A stretch of DNA of 64,000 bases from Omphiscola glabra (taxonomy: Eukaryota; Mollusca; Gastropoda; Lymnaeidae): contig OZ024797.1 in NCBI GenBank assembly GCA_964017045.1, positions 12,803,062 through 12,867,061 of the forward strand, given 5' to 3'. Of the stretch, positions 12,287-24,856 are shown piece after piece. Position numbers and translations under genes: made by a program. Under the pieces are notes generated by a model. The model saw nothing but the letters and a program-made list of their open reading frames with translations. It searched no databases and had not been told where the DNA came from. The first letter of the stretch is position 1. The number at the start of each line of letters is the position of its first letter.

Positions 12287-12403
12287 CTTTTTAACTTTAC
12301 GTGTGGTCAAAAAATTTGGGAGAAGAAAGGGGGAAAAAAATAATTCTAAAGAAGAATCAAAGGATTTAATGAAGATTACGGGGAACATGACTGCATGTAG
12401 CCA

Positions 12404-14012
12404 TTGATGGATATAGGGCATGAGGTGGGCACTGGCTACCTCACGCATGTGATGGATATAGGGCATGAGTTGGGCACTGGCAATCTCACGTATGTGATGG
12501 ATATAGGGCATGAGGTGGGCACTGGCTACCTCACCTATGTGATGGATATAGGGCATGAGGTGGGCGGTGGCAATCTCACGTATGTGATGGATATAGGGCA
12601 TGAGGTGGGCACTGGCAATCTCACGTATGTGATGGATATAGGGCATGAGGTGGGCGGCGGCAATCTCACGCATGTGATGGATATAGGGCATGAGGTGGGC
12701 AGTGGCTACCTCACGTATGTGATGGATATAGGGCATGAGGTGGGCGGCGGCAATCTCACGCATGTGATGGATATAGGGCATGAGGTGGGCAGTGGCAACC
12801 TCACGCATGTGATGGATATAGGGCATGAGGCGGCAGTGGCAATCTCACGTATGTGATGGATATAGGGCATGAGGTGGGCACTGGCAATCTCAGGTATGTG
12901 ATGGATATAGGGCATGAGGTGGGCACTGGCTACCTCACCTATGTGATGGATATAGGGCATGAGGTGGGCGGTGGCAATCTCACGTATGTGATGGATATAG
13001 GGCATGAGGTGGGCACTGGCTACCTCACGTATGTGATGGATATAGGGCATGAGGTGGGCACTGGCTACCTCACGTATGTGATGGATATAGGGCATGAGGT
13101 GGGCAGTGGCAACCTCACGCATGTGATGGATATAGGGCATGAGGCGGCAGTGGCAATCTCACTTATGTGATGGATATAGGGCATGAGGTGGGCACTGACT
13201 ACCTCACGCATGTAATGGATATTGGGCATGAGGTGGGCAGTGGCAACCTCACGCATGTGATGGATATAGGGCATGAGGCGGGCACTGGCTACCTCACGCA
13301 TGTGATGGATATAGGGCATGAGGTGGGCAGTGGCAAACTCACGCATGTGATGGATATAGGGCATGAGGTGGGCAGTGGCAATCTCACGTATGTGATGGAT
13401 ATAGGGCATGAGGTGGGCAGTGGCAACCTCATGCATGTGATGGATATAGGGCATGAGGCGGCAGTGGCAATCTCACGTATGTGATGGATATAGGGCATGA
13501 GGTCGGCACTGACTACCTCACGCATGTAATGGATATAGGGCATGAGGTGGGCAGTGGCAACCTCACGCATGTGATGGATATAGGGCATGAGGTGGGCACT
13601 GGCTACCTCACGCATGTGATGGATATAGGGCATGAGGTGGGCAGTGGCAAACTCACGCATGTGATGGATATAGGGCATGAGGTGGGCAGTGGCAATCTCA
13701 CGTATGTGATGGATATAGGGCATGAGGTCGGCACTGGCTACCTCACGCATGTAATGGATATAGGGCATGAGGTGGGCAGTGGCAACCTCACGCATGTGAT
13801 GGATATAGGGCATGAGGTGGGCACTGGCTACCTCACGCATGTGATGGATATAGGGCATGAGGTGGGCGGTGGCAACCTCACGCATGTGATGGATATAGGG
13901 CATGAGGTGGGCAGTGGCAACCTCACGCATGTGATGGATATAGGGCATGAGGTGGGCAGTGGCAACCTCACGCATGTGATGGATATAGGGCATGAGGTGG
14001 GCAGTGGCAACT
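12404..14012. repeat. 45-bp minisatellite with 314-bp higher-order unit, about 36 copies
   Basis: The unit contains ATGGATATAGGGCATGAGG, then (C/G)GGCA(C/G)TGGC and CTCACG(T/C)ATGTG. At 45 bp it is open in several frames on both strands, so it yields long false ORFs. One-base-short units (GAGGCGGCAG) occur at 12827, 13141 and 13455, exactly 314 bp apart. The array lies in the 5' flank of L3HYPDH. Confidence 0.96.
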
Positions 14013-14303
14013 GAGAAAATCTTTATTAGATAACGTCTGACGCCTCCCCGAGATAGGAGTGGGGAAGCTTTAAGGACGTAAATATACAATCCCGACTCCT
14101 GAAGAAAGTCTACTGCTGACGCCAAGAGTTCAGCGTTACCGACCGATCGGATGTCCTTTCGATGGGGTGGCCTCCTTTGTTACACCACCGAGTGAGTGAT
14201 GGCGCGGACTATCCTCGCAAAAAGGGATATCTCCAACGTGCCGCTTCGCGGCCCGATACTTGGGCTTAGTGGGAGGGGGTGCTTTGGGGAGGGCATAACG
14301 AGC
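14013..14303. other. CpG-containing unique segment, no gene seen
   Basis: Moderately GC-rich single-copy sequence between two arrays, upstream of L3HYPDH on its strand. It could include distal promoter sequence, but no clear motif supports this. Confidence 0.25.
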
Positions 14304-14494
14304 TTGGTACTAGCTCGACGTCTCGCTGACGCCATTAAGGGTTTGGTACTAGCTCGACGTCTCGCTGACGCCATTAAGGGCTTGTTACTAGCTCGACGTC
14401 TCGCTGACGCCATTAAGAGCTTGCTACTAGCTCGACGTCTCACTGACGCCATTAAGGGCTTGGTACTAGCTCGACGTCTCGCTGACGCCATTTT
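14304..14494. repeat. 39-bp tandem repeat, 5 copies
   Basis: The unit includes TACTAGCTCGACGTCTCGC followed by TGACGCCATTAAGG. Five near-identical copies. Confidence 0.93.
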
Positions 14495-15410
14495 CTAATG
14501 TACGATTTCAATTAAGCTTATGTAGCACAAAGAAGTCAGAATATCAGCACGTGTCATCAGATGTGGCCCCCTGATTACATCGTCAGAATTTGTCCTTCGA
14601 GATTCAAAGATAAAATTAGGGTCGTTTCACACGATCGAATTTTCCTTCAAGCATTTGATGCAATTCGTGTATGACGCGTTGTCACAACTTTCAAATTACT
14701 ATTTGATGAAATTCCCCCCAAAAGAATCCACGCACAAAATAGTGCGTCCATACAAAAATTTGACGCAAAAGTTGATCGTGTGAACTGACGCATAATGGGT
14801 TTAATGGTGCACACGTGGTAGAAATCTGTGCCTTCCAAAGGCTGCTGACATCGATGTGACCCTGTGTGTGTCACCTTTATTACCAACTGCGTGTTACCTT
14901 TATTACCAACTGCGTGTTACCGAACAGACACCGCGACGAAATAAAGCATGTTGGGCCCAAAGCAGCACGCTCTGAACCCCCCACCCCACACCGCCACCAC
15001 CAAAGGGAATAATAATCACATTCAAAAAATCTTTAAGTGGTGTCGTACGAATCTTAACTCACCATGCTACAAACCCAGGGGACAAATGGTCCATCTGTAA
15101 GAGTGTTTCAGTTCTGTGAGGGGGGGGGCGGGCTTCATCATTGAAACCCTCAGTTTGAATCTGAGCATGAAGTGCGAAAAATAAGTGTATGTGGGGGGGG
15201 GGGGAATCTTCAGAGTGCTTTAAAATAGTATTTTTTCTTGCAAAGTATGACAGTGTATTAATGTATATTTTTAGTGGAAATGGGCGTCCAATCCTAAATT
15301 TAGGTCTTGCCCCGGGTGCCGCTTTTGCTTGCCACAGCCCTGATTTGAGCAATCTGTTCACAGTGAGCAACCAGACGAGTGGCATTGCCAGGACAAAGCT
15401 GCGTGTTCAT
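14495..15410. other. Unique segment with hAT-like remnant, no gene seen
   Basis: Contains poly-G runs at about 15120 and 15193. A stretch near 15290-15330 (GGTCTTGCCCCGGGTGCCGC) resembles the GGCGCCCCGGGCAA ends of hAT-type elements elsewhere in the window, read here as a decayed remnant. No convincing exon. Confidence 0.3.
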
Positions 15411-16581
15411 AGTAGGTGCTGACATTTTGTTTCATAGTAGGTGCTGATCTTCTGTTTCATAGTAGGTGCTGACCTTCTGTTTCATAGTAGGTGCTGACCT
15501 TCTTTTTCATAGTAGGTGCTGACCTTCTGTTTCATAGTAGGTGCTGACCTTCTGTTTCATAGTAGGTGCTGACCTTCTGTTTCATAGTAGGTGCTGACCT
15601 TCTGTTTCATAGTTGGTGCTGACCTTCTGTTTCATAGTAGGTGCTGACCTTCTGTTTCATAGTTGGTGCTGACTTTTTTTTTCATAGTAGGTGCTGACCT
15701 TCTGTTTCATAGTAGGTGCTGACCTTCTGTTTCATAGTAGGTGCTGACCTTCTGTTTCATATTAGGTGCTGACCTTCTGTTTCATAGTAGGTGCTGACCT
15801 TCTGTTTCATAGTTGGTGCTGACTTTTTTTTCATAGTAGGTGCTGACCTTCTGTTTCATAGTAGGTGCTGACCTTCTGTTTCATAGTTGGTGCTGACCTT
15901 CTGTTTCATAGTAGGTGCTGACCTTCTGTTTCATAGTAGGTGCTGACCTTCTGTTTTATAGTAGGTGCTGACCTTCTGTTTCATAGTAGGTGCTGACCTT
16001 CTGTTTCATAGTAGGTGCTGACCTTCTGTTTCATAGTAGGTGCTGATCTTCTGTTTCATAGTAGGTGCTGACCTTCTGTTTCATAGTAGGTGCTGACCTT
16101 CTGTTTCATAGTAGGTGCTGACCTTCTGTTTCATAGTAGGTGCTGACCTTCTGTTTCATAGTAGGTGCTGACCTTCTGTTTCATAGTAGGTGCTGACCTT
16201 CTGTTTCATAGTAGGTGCTGACCTTCTGTTTCATAGTAGGTGCTGACCTTCTGTTTCATAGTTGGTGCTGACTTTTTTTTTTCATAGTAGGTGCTGACCT
16301 TCTGTTTCATAGTAGGTGCTGACCTTCTGTTTCATAGTAGGTGCTGACCTTCTGTTTCATAGTTGGTGCTGACTTTTTTTTTCATAGTAGGTGCTGACCT
16401 TCTGTTTCATAGTAGGTGCTGACCTTCTGTTTCATAGTAGGTGCTGACCTTCTGTTTCATAGTAGGTGCCGAACTCCTGTTTCATAGTAGGTGCTGACCT
16501 TCTGTTTCATAGTAGGTGCTGAACTTCTGTTTCATAGTAGGTGCCGACCTTCTGTTTCATAGTAGGTGCTGACTTTCAGTT
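15411..16581. repeat. 25-bp minisatellite, about 46 copies
   Basis: The unit is TTCATAGTAGGTGCTGACCT plus TCTGT. Rare variant units carry GTTGG and a long T run (near 15661, 15806, 16260, 16361), which suggests block duplication. Confidence 0.96.
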
Positions 16582-17412
16582 TCCACACTGATCGTTAATC
16601 ATGGCATTAATTTATTGATCCAACAACATGAACAACAGTGTTTTCATCCGGTTTATAAAATATAAATTTAAATTGAACGTTATAAAAGTATACATTCAAT
16701 GTAAACAGAAGAATTTAATAACCCGTTGACTAAATCCTTCTAAGACAAATTCCAGCCGGCAATTTTTTTTAAACGGTTCCCATTTCTTAACCTCTACCGT
16801 GAAGTGACCTTGACCCCATGATTTTTAAGACATGCCAAGAGTGTTGGGGCAGAGAGTAGTCTTAACACTGACCGATGGAAGCTAATTTAGCACTAATGAC
16901 AATCGAGGATGAGATCTAGAATCCTATTAGTGACATTTTCCTCCACGGTATCGACACCAAGTTGTTATAAATGTAATCGAGTCATCGCGAAAATAATACA
17001 TCATCAAAGCAGTGATACCAACTAATTTTTTGCTCTTTAAAAGAACTTTGCAAGTTATTCCAGAATAAGTTCCTTAATGCAGCGTATCAGCCGATAGTGA
17101 GCTCGAACATTATGGTTGAGCCTATGTTGACCTGTTTGTTGGTGATGGTACTGGACAGATGTTTCTGGCGTGCCACTTAGCGACCAATACAACTGGAAAA
17201 TATTTTATCATATATTGCTTATGGTGTGTCCTGCCTCCTCTTTAAATCCGCCATCCCCAAAACTCACATGTTTTATATTATTAGTACTGGAGGGGGGAAA
17301 GGCTGTAACGCATCGAGCTTTGTGCTTGACGGTTGAACTCAGGTAAATATGTTAACAATTTTTTTTCTTTTGTGGGAGGCGACTATTAGTTAAGAGTCGC
17401 AAGTATATTGAT
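16582..17412. other. Unique segment, no gene seen
   Basis: About 830 bp of single-copy sequence between two large arrays. No ORF of note, RNA gene or element end was recognised. Confidence 0.3.
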
Positions 17413-19722
17413 GAATGTCTGTGGGGCTGTCTGTAGGCCTATTGTTTCAAGGCCGGCAGGTAGGGTGTAGGGCTGTCTGTAGGCCTATTGTTTCAAGGCC
17501 GGCAGTTAGGGTGTAGGACTGTCTGTAGGCCTATTGTTTAAAGACCGGCAGTTAGGGTGTAGGGCTGTCTGTAGGCCTATTGTTTAAAGACCGGCAGTTA
17601 GGGTGTAGGGCTGTCTGTAGACCTATTGTTTAAAGGCCGGCAGGTAGGGTGTAGGACTGTCTGTGGGCCTATTGTTTAAAGGCCGGCAGGTAGGGTGTAG
17701 GACTGTCTGTAGGCCTATTGTTTAAAGGCCGGCAGGTAGGGTGTAGGACTGTCTGTGGGCCTATTGTTTAAAGACCGGCAGTTAGGGTGTAGGGCTGTCT
17801 GTAGGCCTATTGTTTAAAGACCGGCAGTTAGGGTGTAGGGCTGTCTGTAGGCCTATTGTTTAAAGACCGGCAGTTAGGGTGTAGGGCTGTCTGTAGGCCT
17901 ATTGTTTAAAGATAGGCAGGTAGGGTGTAGGGCTGTCTGTAGGCCTATTGTTTAAAGACCGGCAGGTAGGGTGTAGGGCTGTCTGTAGGCCTATTGTTTA
18001 AAGACCGGCAGTTAGGGTGTAGGGCTGTCTGTAGACCTATTGTTTAAAGGCCGGCAGGTAGGGTGTAGGGCTGTCTGTAGGCCTATTGTTTAAAGACCGG
18101 CAGGTAGGGTGTAGGGCTGTCTGTAGGCCTATTGTTTAAAGACCGGCAGTTAGGGTGTAGGGCTGTCTGTAGGCCTATTGTTTAAAGACCGGCAGTTAGG
18201 GTGTAGGGCTGTCTGTAGGCCTATTGTTTAAAGACCGGCAGTTAGGGTGTAGGGCTGTCTGTAGGCCTATTGTTTAAAGGCCGGCAGGTAGGGTGTAGGA
18301 CTGTCGGTAGGCCTATTGTTTAAAGGCCGGCAGGTAGGGTGTAGGACTGTCTGTAGGCCTATTGTTTAAAGACCGGCAGGTAGGGTGTAGGGCTGTCTGT
18401 AGGCCTATTGTTTAAAGACCGGCAGGTAGGGTGTAGGGCTGTCTGTAGGCCTATTGTTTAAAGGCCGGCAGGTAGGGTGTAGGCCTGTCTGTAGGCCTAT
18501 TGTTTAAAGACCGGCAGTTAGGGTGTAGGGCTGTCTGTAGGCCTATTGTTTAAAGGCCGGCAGGTAGGGTGTAGGGCTGCCTGTAAGACAATTGTTTCAA
18601 GGCCGGCAGGTAGGGTGTAGGGCTGTCTGTAGGACTATTGTTTCAAGGCCGGCAGGTAGGGTGTAGGGCTGTCTGTAGGCCTATTGTTTCAAGGCCGGCA
18701 GGTAGGGTGTAGGGCTGTCTGTAGGCTTATTGTTTAAAGGCCGGCAGGTAGGGTGTAGGGCTGTCTGTAGGCCTATTGTTTAAAGGCCGGCAGGTAGGGT
18801 GTAGGGCTGTCTGTAGGCCTATTGTTTAAAGGCCGGCAGGTAGGGTGTAGGTCTGTCTGTAGGACTATTGTTTAAAGGCCGGCAGGTAGGGTGTAGGGCT
18901 GTCTGTAGGCCTATTGTTTAAAGGTCGGCAGTTAGGGTGTAGGGCTGTCTGTAGGCCTATTGTTTCAAGGCCGGCAGGTAGGGTGTAGGGCTGTCTGTAG
19001 GCCTATTGTTTCAAGGCCGGCAGGTAGGGTGTAGGGCTGTCTGTAGGCCTAATGTTTCAAGGCCGGCAGGTAGGGTGTAGGGCTGTCTGTAGGCCTATTG
19101 TTTAAAGGCCGGCAGGTAGGGTGTAGGCCTGTCTGTAGGCCTATTGTTTCAAGGCCGGCAGGTAGGGTGTAGGGCTGTCTGTAGGCCTATTGTTTTAAGG
19201 CCGGCAGTTAGGGTGTAGGGCTGTCTGTAGGCCTATTGTTTAAAGGCCGGCAGGTAGGGTGTAGGGCTGTCTGTAGGCCTATTGTTTCAAGGCCGGCAGG
19301 TAGGGTGTAGGGCTGTCTGTAGGCCTATTGTTTAAAGGCCTGCAGGTAGGGTGTAGGGCTGTCCGTAAGCCTATTGTTTCAAGGCCGGCAGGTAGGGTGT
19401 AGGGCTGTCTGTAGGCCTATTGTTTAAAGGCCGGCAGTTAGGGTTTAGGGCTGTCTGTAGGCCTATTGTTTAAAGACCGGCAGGTAGGGTGTAGGGCTGT
19501 CTGTAGGCCTATTGTTTTAAGGCCGGCAGGTAGGGTGTAGGGCTGTCTGTAGGCCTATTGTTTAAAGACCGGCAGGTAGGGTGTAGGGCTGTCTGTAGGC
19601 CTATTGTTTAAAGGCCGGCAGATAGGGTGTAGGGCTGTCTGTAGGACTACTGTTTCAAGGCTGGCAGGTAGGGTGTAGGTGCTGTCTGTATGTCTGTAGG
19701 ACTATTGTTTAAAGGCCGGCAT
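17413..19722. repeat. 46-bp minisatellite, about 50 copies
   Basis: The unit starts TAGGGTGTAGGGCTGTCTGT, then AGGCCTATTGTTTAAAGGCC and GGCAGG. Variants (AAGACC for AAGGCC, GTTAGG for GGTAGG) group in runs. 46 is not a multiple of three, so no long ORF appears. Confidence 0.96.
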
Positions 19723-20150
19723 ATATTATAGAAAATGAGAAAATGAACTCTTTTTTTATTGCAACAATTGGTCCCACCGTGTATTTTCTCGAAATACCCG
19801 GAACCGGTTTAAAAAACTGCCCTAGTACTAAATAATGTTTCTCATAATGTCAACTTACCATTAAAGCGAAATTGTAATACCAGCGTAGTGAAAAGTTGAT
19901 TAATGCTTACCCAGAGGACATACATTTCCCCAAGCATCTTTGCTAAGTGTAGAATGATGAACAAATAAATTGAGGTATGCGTCAAAATTCATCATGCAAG
20001 TAATTTAAATGTAGCAAACATTTTCTGGAAATGGGATCCGCCACGGTCGGTTAGAAACTTGTTGGGTGCCCATAAGACACAAGTAACGGGCCTTCAGAAA
20101 TGTGGACAATAGATAAGGGAACATGCTAGGACTGGCCTGGGCTGTTGCAC
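19723..20150. other. Unique segment, no gene seen
   Basis: Single-copy sequence without a recognised feature. Confidence 0.3.
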
Positions 20151-20154
20151 GTTC

Positions 20155-20295
20155 TGCCCCTTTGTGCCTCCTTCTGCCTCTTTTGCCTCCTTCTACCCCC
20201 TTCTGCCTCCTTCTGGCCCTTCTTCCTCCTTCTGCCCCCTTCTGCCCCTTATTCCTCCTTCTGCTTCCTTCTGCTTCCTTCTGCCCCCCTCTGCA
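20155..20295. repeat. Pyrimidine-rich CTTCTGCC repeat
   Basis: An irregular run of TTCTGCCCCC/TTCTGCCTCC-type units of about 11-12 bp, entirely pyrimidine plus G on the plus strand. Confidence 0.85.
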
Positions 20296-20369
20296 TGCTA
20301 CTGGTTGGAGGATAGCCAAAAAAAAATATATAACGTTTCCAAGAGGTGAAACATCCATCAAATCCACCG

Positions 20370-20622
20370 TGGTGAGAAGAATGGCTGCCAGTGAACCCGA
20401 GGAACTGCAGTATCTCATACATGTTATCAAACGTGAGAAGAATGGCTGCCAATGAACCCGAGGAACTGCAGTATCTCATACATGTTATCAAACGTGAGAA
20501 GAATGGCTGCCAATGAACCCGAGGAACTGCAGTATCTCATACATGTTATCAAACGTGAGAAGAATGGCTGCCAATGAACCCGAGGAACTGCAGTATCTCA
20601 TACATGTTATCAAAAGTGAGAA
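20370..20622. repeat. 61-bp tandem repeat, 4 copies
   Basis: The unit holds GTGAGAAGAATGGCTGCCA, AACCCGAGGAACTGCAGTAT and CTCATACATGTTATCAAA. Spacing of GGAACTGCAG is exactly 61 bp (20401, 20462, 20523, 20584), so each copy reads in a different frame. Confidence 0.92.
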
Positions 20623-21109
20623 GAACAGACACCTCCCACCTCTTTCCATGATTCCGCCCTTGTCTAAAGTGACTAACGAGCAATTTATATATATTCTTAA
20701 GTTAGCTATTTTAACACAAACCTAGATCTTGAAAAAGGGCTAGTTACTATTTTATGTACGTTAAATTGTAATGGACCCCCCTCCCCACCAAAAGTGTGTG
20801 TGTGAGGCGGGGTGGGGGAAGGCCCAGATCATCCTATTTTTATACTTTTTTTGTGTGTTTGATTAAAATTTTACATGATATAATTATTGGAATTTATGTT
20901 ACATGCGTGGATGTTGAAAAAAAAAGGTTTACTTGGAAAAAACGAACATATTCATTTTTATTACCATTCGATACCTAAAACTTTGGTATCGATTTCACGG
21001 TATGGCATTGGCACGTTCGTCACCGGCTTGGGTATTCGTTGACTCGTCTATTCGAACGACTGTAAGAACTGCGGTGTTGAGCCAGCATACGTTCGCAGGT
21101 AATAGCAAG

Positions 21110-21545
21110 TATCTGTGTCGTTGGTGTGGTGTGTGTCCAAGCTTTGGTGAGTAGAACCAATCTGTGTTGTTGGTGTGGTGTGTATCTAAGCTGTGGTGAG
21201 TAGAACCAATCGTTGTCGTTGGTGTGGTGTGTGTCCAAGCTGTGGTGAGTAGAACCAATCTGTGTCGCTTGTGTAGTGTGTCCAAGCTTCGGGGAGTAGA
21301 ATCAATCTGTGTCGTTAGTGTATAGTGTGTCCACGCTTTGGTGAGTATAACCAATCTGTGTCGTGAGTGTAGTGTGTCCAAGCTTTGGTGAGTAGAACCA
21401 AAATATGTCGGTAGAGTATAGTGTGTCCAAGCTTTGGTGAGTAGAACCAATCTGTGTCGTTAGCGTAGTGTGTCCAAGCTTCGGTGAGCAGAACCAATCT
21501 GTGTCGTTAGCGGGGTGTGTCCAAGCTTCGGTGAGTAGAATCAAA
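21110..21545. repeat. Degenerate 47-50 bp tandem repeat, about 9 copies
   Basis: Units share GGTGAGTAGAACCAATCTGT and GTGTGTCCAAGCTT with variable spacing. Confidence 0.88.
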
Positions 21546-21619
21546 AGTTGTATTACTTAGTGGAGATAAAACGCTTAGCAACAGACGAGTTTAACGTGCA
21601 CAGATTATTTGTGTCTAAT

Positions 21620-21709
21620 TTTAAGCCGTTCGGGGGCGCTAAAAAGGTATTGGGGGGCGCTAAAAAGGTATTGTGCCCCGGACGCGAGTTAAGCTCGCTA
21701 CGCCACTGG
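21620..21709. mobile_element. hAT-like transposon end fragment
   Basis: The end GAGTTAAGCTCGCTACGCCACTG reads in reverse as CAGTGGCGTAGCGAGCTTAA, a typical hAT-like terminus. It is preceded by a 22-bp duplication (GGGCGCTAAAAAGGTATTG). A possible partner terminus of the same style occurs at 29359 (CAGTGGCGTAGATTAG). Confidence 0.5.
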
Positions 21710-21779
21710 ATGGAGGATTACAATCTACCAATAATACTTAATCGTAGAATTACTACTTCTGAGGTCTGCACTGACTTTT

Positions 21780-22740
21780 AAATGGCCTGGAATGACTTCA
21801 GATCATTTGAAACATATATATTTTTAAAGTGGTTTCAATGGGGATGGGGAGATCTTTGTGACGTCAGATTTAGGGAGTTATGAACGTTTGTTACATTTGA
21901 CTAGGGATTCAGTGGGGGTGGTGAGAAGAGGTGGAACTGGATAAAAAAAACTTTAACAATTGGCTGTGCTAATAATAGAACCCCCCCCCCCCCCCCACAA
22001 TTCAAAAACACAAAAACATTTATATGTTTGACTGATACCACAAAGTGCACACAATTATGGACATATTTCAAATGAGCAGTGAAATGGAAAAGTCATTAAA
22101 AAATTCTAAGAAAAGAAATTTATTAAAGTTACCGGCCTGATTCTGCTCTGTCCGAGGACAAGTCTTGTCAATATTAATAATTAACCTTTCATTATTGTGT
22201 ATACTAGGAAGAATTTAACTTTTTACTTTCATAAAAAAATAATATATAGACTAATCTCTCTGCTCTCTCTTCTTTGAATTAATAATTTTAGTTTCTTAAA
22301 AATATGTTTTAATGACACAAGTCCGGTAACTCTATATCTCAAACGTCTTTATGTCTCACGCTGTCAGTGCACTTTACTCTCTACTCCAAAAATCGATAGT
22401 CTTCAAAGAATAGATACCTACTTCCCACTGACGTCAGTAACTTTCCAAGTGTCATTCAATCTCTCTTTGGAAAGCTATCAATATAAAAATCGCACCGATA
22501 TCACCCGATTGATTGTCAGTTGTTAAACCGTCCCGGTCGTACCCCCCGCGCCCAGCCAATGAAAAAGTTGAACGTAAGCGATCTCCGCGAATCTAATCAC
22601 TGTCTGTTAGTCTATTGATTGGTATTGATCGGGCCTCGGTGAGTCTTTGATAGCGGCGCGTTGTTTCCCCGAGCTGAGCTCCGACGAGAGTTTGACGGGC
22701 CGCAAGACTATAAATTATTGTTGAACTTTCTCAGCCTGAC
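21780..22740. other. Unique segment, possible promoter-like block near its end
   Basis: Mostly unremarkable, with a poly-C run at about 21982. The last 200 bp are more GC-rich, with a CCAAT at 22556-22560, several TGATTG/TTGATTGG motifs and a TATA-like CTATAAATTA at 22708. No start of transcription can be shown. Confidence 0.2.
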
Positions 22741-23460
22741 ACATATATGAGGGCATGTGAGATACGGCACATACAGGAAATGTAAAGGATATCACATACT
22801 GGGGAATGTGAGAGTCGGCGCATAAAGGGCCATGTAAGAATCAGCAAGTACATGGAGTTTAAGAGATAGCGCATATAGGCAATGTGAGAGATTACACATT
22901 ATTGGGAATGTGAGTTGTGTAACATAATTAATTGTGAACGTTATAGTTGGCACATACAGAGAATGTAAGAGATATAACATAATAGGGAATGTGAGAGAAG
23001 TACCTTCAGTTAAGATCACAGATAACAGATGTAATGTAAGAGATAGAACATAATAGGGAATGTGAGAGAAAGTACCTTCAGGGAAGGTCACAGATAGCAC
23101 ATGTAATGTAAGTGATAGAACATAATAGGGAATGTGAGAGAAAGTACCTTCAGGGAAGGTCACAGATAGCACATGTAATGTAAGTGATAGAACATAATAG
23201 GGAATGTGAGAGAAAGTACTTTCAGGGAAGGTCACAGATAGCACATGTAATGTAAGTGATAGAACATAATAGGGAATGTGAGAGAAAGTACCTTCAGGGA
23301 AGGTCACAGATAGCACATGTAATGTCAGTGATGAACATAATAGGGAATGTGAGAGAAAGTACTTTCAGGGAAGGTCACAGATAGCACATGTAATGTAAGT
23401 GATAGAACATAACGTAAATGTAATAGAGAATGTAAGACACAGCACATCATCAGGAATGTC
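22741..23460. repeat. 72-bp tandem repeat, 5-6 clear copies plus decayed flanks
   Basis: The unit includes GGAATGTGAGAGAAAGTACC, TTCAGGGAAGGTCACAGATA and GCACATGTAATGTAAGTGAT. The best copies lie at about 22980-23420; the outer parts are older and divergent. 72 bp explains the false minus-strand ORF. Confidence 0.92.
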
Positions 23461-23649
23461 AGTGATATCGCCAGCTTATTAAGGGGTTAATTGTATTTAT
23501 TTATATCGTTGAAATGCCTTGCCGTGTTGTATTATATTATAAGATATCAGATAAGACAGTATGACATAGTTTTAATTCAGGAGATTGGAAGGGTGAGCAT
23601 TTATTTTCAAGAAGAATAAGGCTTAGAAAAATACAAACATAAAGAAATC

Positions 23650-23912
23650 TATATGAAGAGCTGATTTTCAAAATGCTGTATATCCATTTTGGGCGTTTTG
23701 AGATTATTCAACTTTTTACAAAAAATTAATAAAGCGTTTAGAGGATTAAATCATTTTTAGACACGAATAAAATAGGAATATAATGTGTTTAGTATATTGA
23801 ATTTACCATGTCCTAAACGAACCTGTTTTGCTCTACAAAATGATTAGTTTTTTTTTTTTCATTTTTTAAAAAAATGGTGGATACCGCGTTTTGAAAATAA
23901 GCTCTTCATATA
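23650..23912. mobile_element. Non-autonomous TIR element (MITE), 263 bp
   Basis: The ends are TATATGAAGAGCTGATTTTC at the left and its near-complement at the right (GAAAATAAGCTCTTCATATA). The inverted match extends about 36 bp. The TATA context fits a TA target duplication, hence possibly Tc1/mariner-type, but the superfamily is not proven. Confidence 0.75.
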
Positions 23913-24007
23913 TAAAGAGAGAGAAAGTATAAAAAAAAATGCGAGACACTGTCTGAGAGAGTGTGTTGTAGAGAAACATAAAAAATAGCGGTTAGGGGGC
24001 TATAGAG

Positions 24008-24150
24008 CAGTGTTTCTCAACCTTCTTGATACCGCGACCCTTTCATACAGTTCCTCATGTTCTGGTGACCCCCAAACATAGATTTATTTTCGTTGCAACT
24101 TCATTATCCTTCTGGTAGCGAATAAATGAATAGAAAATAATGTTCCTATT
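24008..24150. mobile_element. SPIN-like hAT element, 5' fragment
   Basis: Begins CAGTGTTTCTCAACCTTCTT and continues GCGACCC...ATACAGTTCCTCATGT and TTATTTTCGTTGCAACTTCA, matching the left half of the element at 41139-41334. The right terminus is not found nearby. Confidence 0.75.
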
Positions 24151-24739
24151 GATAACGTCACCAGACGGGTATGACAGTTAGATACTTTTTTCGAGTAACA
24201 TACAACATGACACCATCGTGTGACAACCAATCGAGAACTCTTTTACCAATAAAGCTACAACTTACAAGCCATAGCTGCTATTTATTGTAGCACAATTGAA
24301 AATGCAACATAATTTCACTTAGCATTAAGAAAGTGGCGAAAAATGACTTGGAAAAAATCGTGAGTAATTTCGCTATTAAAAACAAATATTTTTTTTTAAA
24401 TGTAAGAGGAATAAAAATTGAATATTAGTTATCCTGTAACGTTCTTCCACAATTATAATTATTATTATTTTTAAACCTTTAATTAAAAAAAACTAAAATA
24501 CAAAATGAATATGACTATCTATCAAACAGACGCCACTGTGACTAACGGATGTCTATCACGACTAACTGTCATACAAACAAAGCACGTGTCAAATTTAAGA
24601 TAAGGTTTTAAAAGAAGCACATTCATATTAAAGCAATAAAATAGATTCTAAACAGTTTTTCTTAACACAGCATACGAGCGTCCTGAGACTTCTCATGCAT
24701 CAACAAACACCCTTTACAACCACATATTTTACATGACTT

Positions 24740-24856
24740 ACTCTGTTTACCAAAGTGATGGGCTTGGTCAAAGTGATGGGCTTGGTCAAAGGGATGGGCT
24801 TGGTCCAAGTGATGGGCTTGGTCAAAGTGATGGGCTTGGTCAAAGTGATGGGCAGT
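24740..24856. repeat. 18-bp tandem repeat, 6 copies
   Basis: The unit is GATGGGCTTGGTCAAAGT, 18 bp. It is open on both strands by unit length only. Confidence 0.92.

Noticed and set aside
12116..12826. Extended N-terminus of L3HYPDH reading through the 45-bp array
   Set aside because: The family starts about 20-25 residues before MHTGGEP, which fits the ATG at 12286; the upstream frame is array sequence.
12404..14125. Long ORFs on both strands in the 45-bp array
   Set aside because: Several frames are open at once and they break exactly at one-base-short units every 314 bp, so this is array structure and not selection for protein.
17413..19722. Interstitial telomere repeat
   Set aside because: Units contain (G)TTAGGGTGTAGGG, but the period is 46 bp and no TTAGGG run exists.
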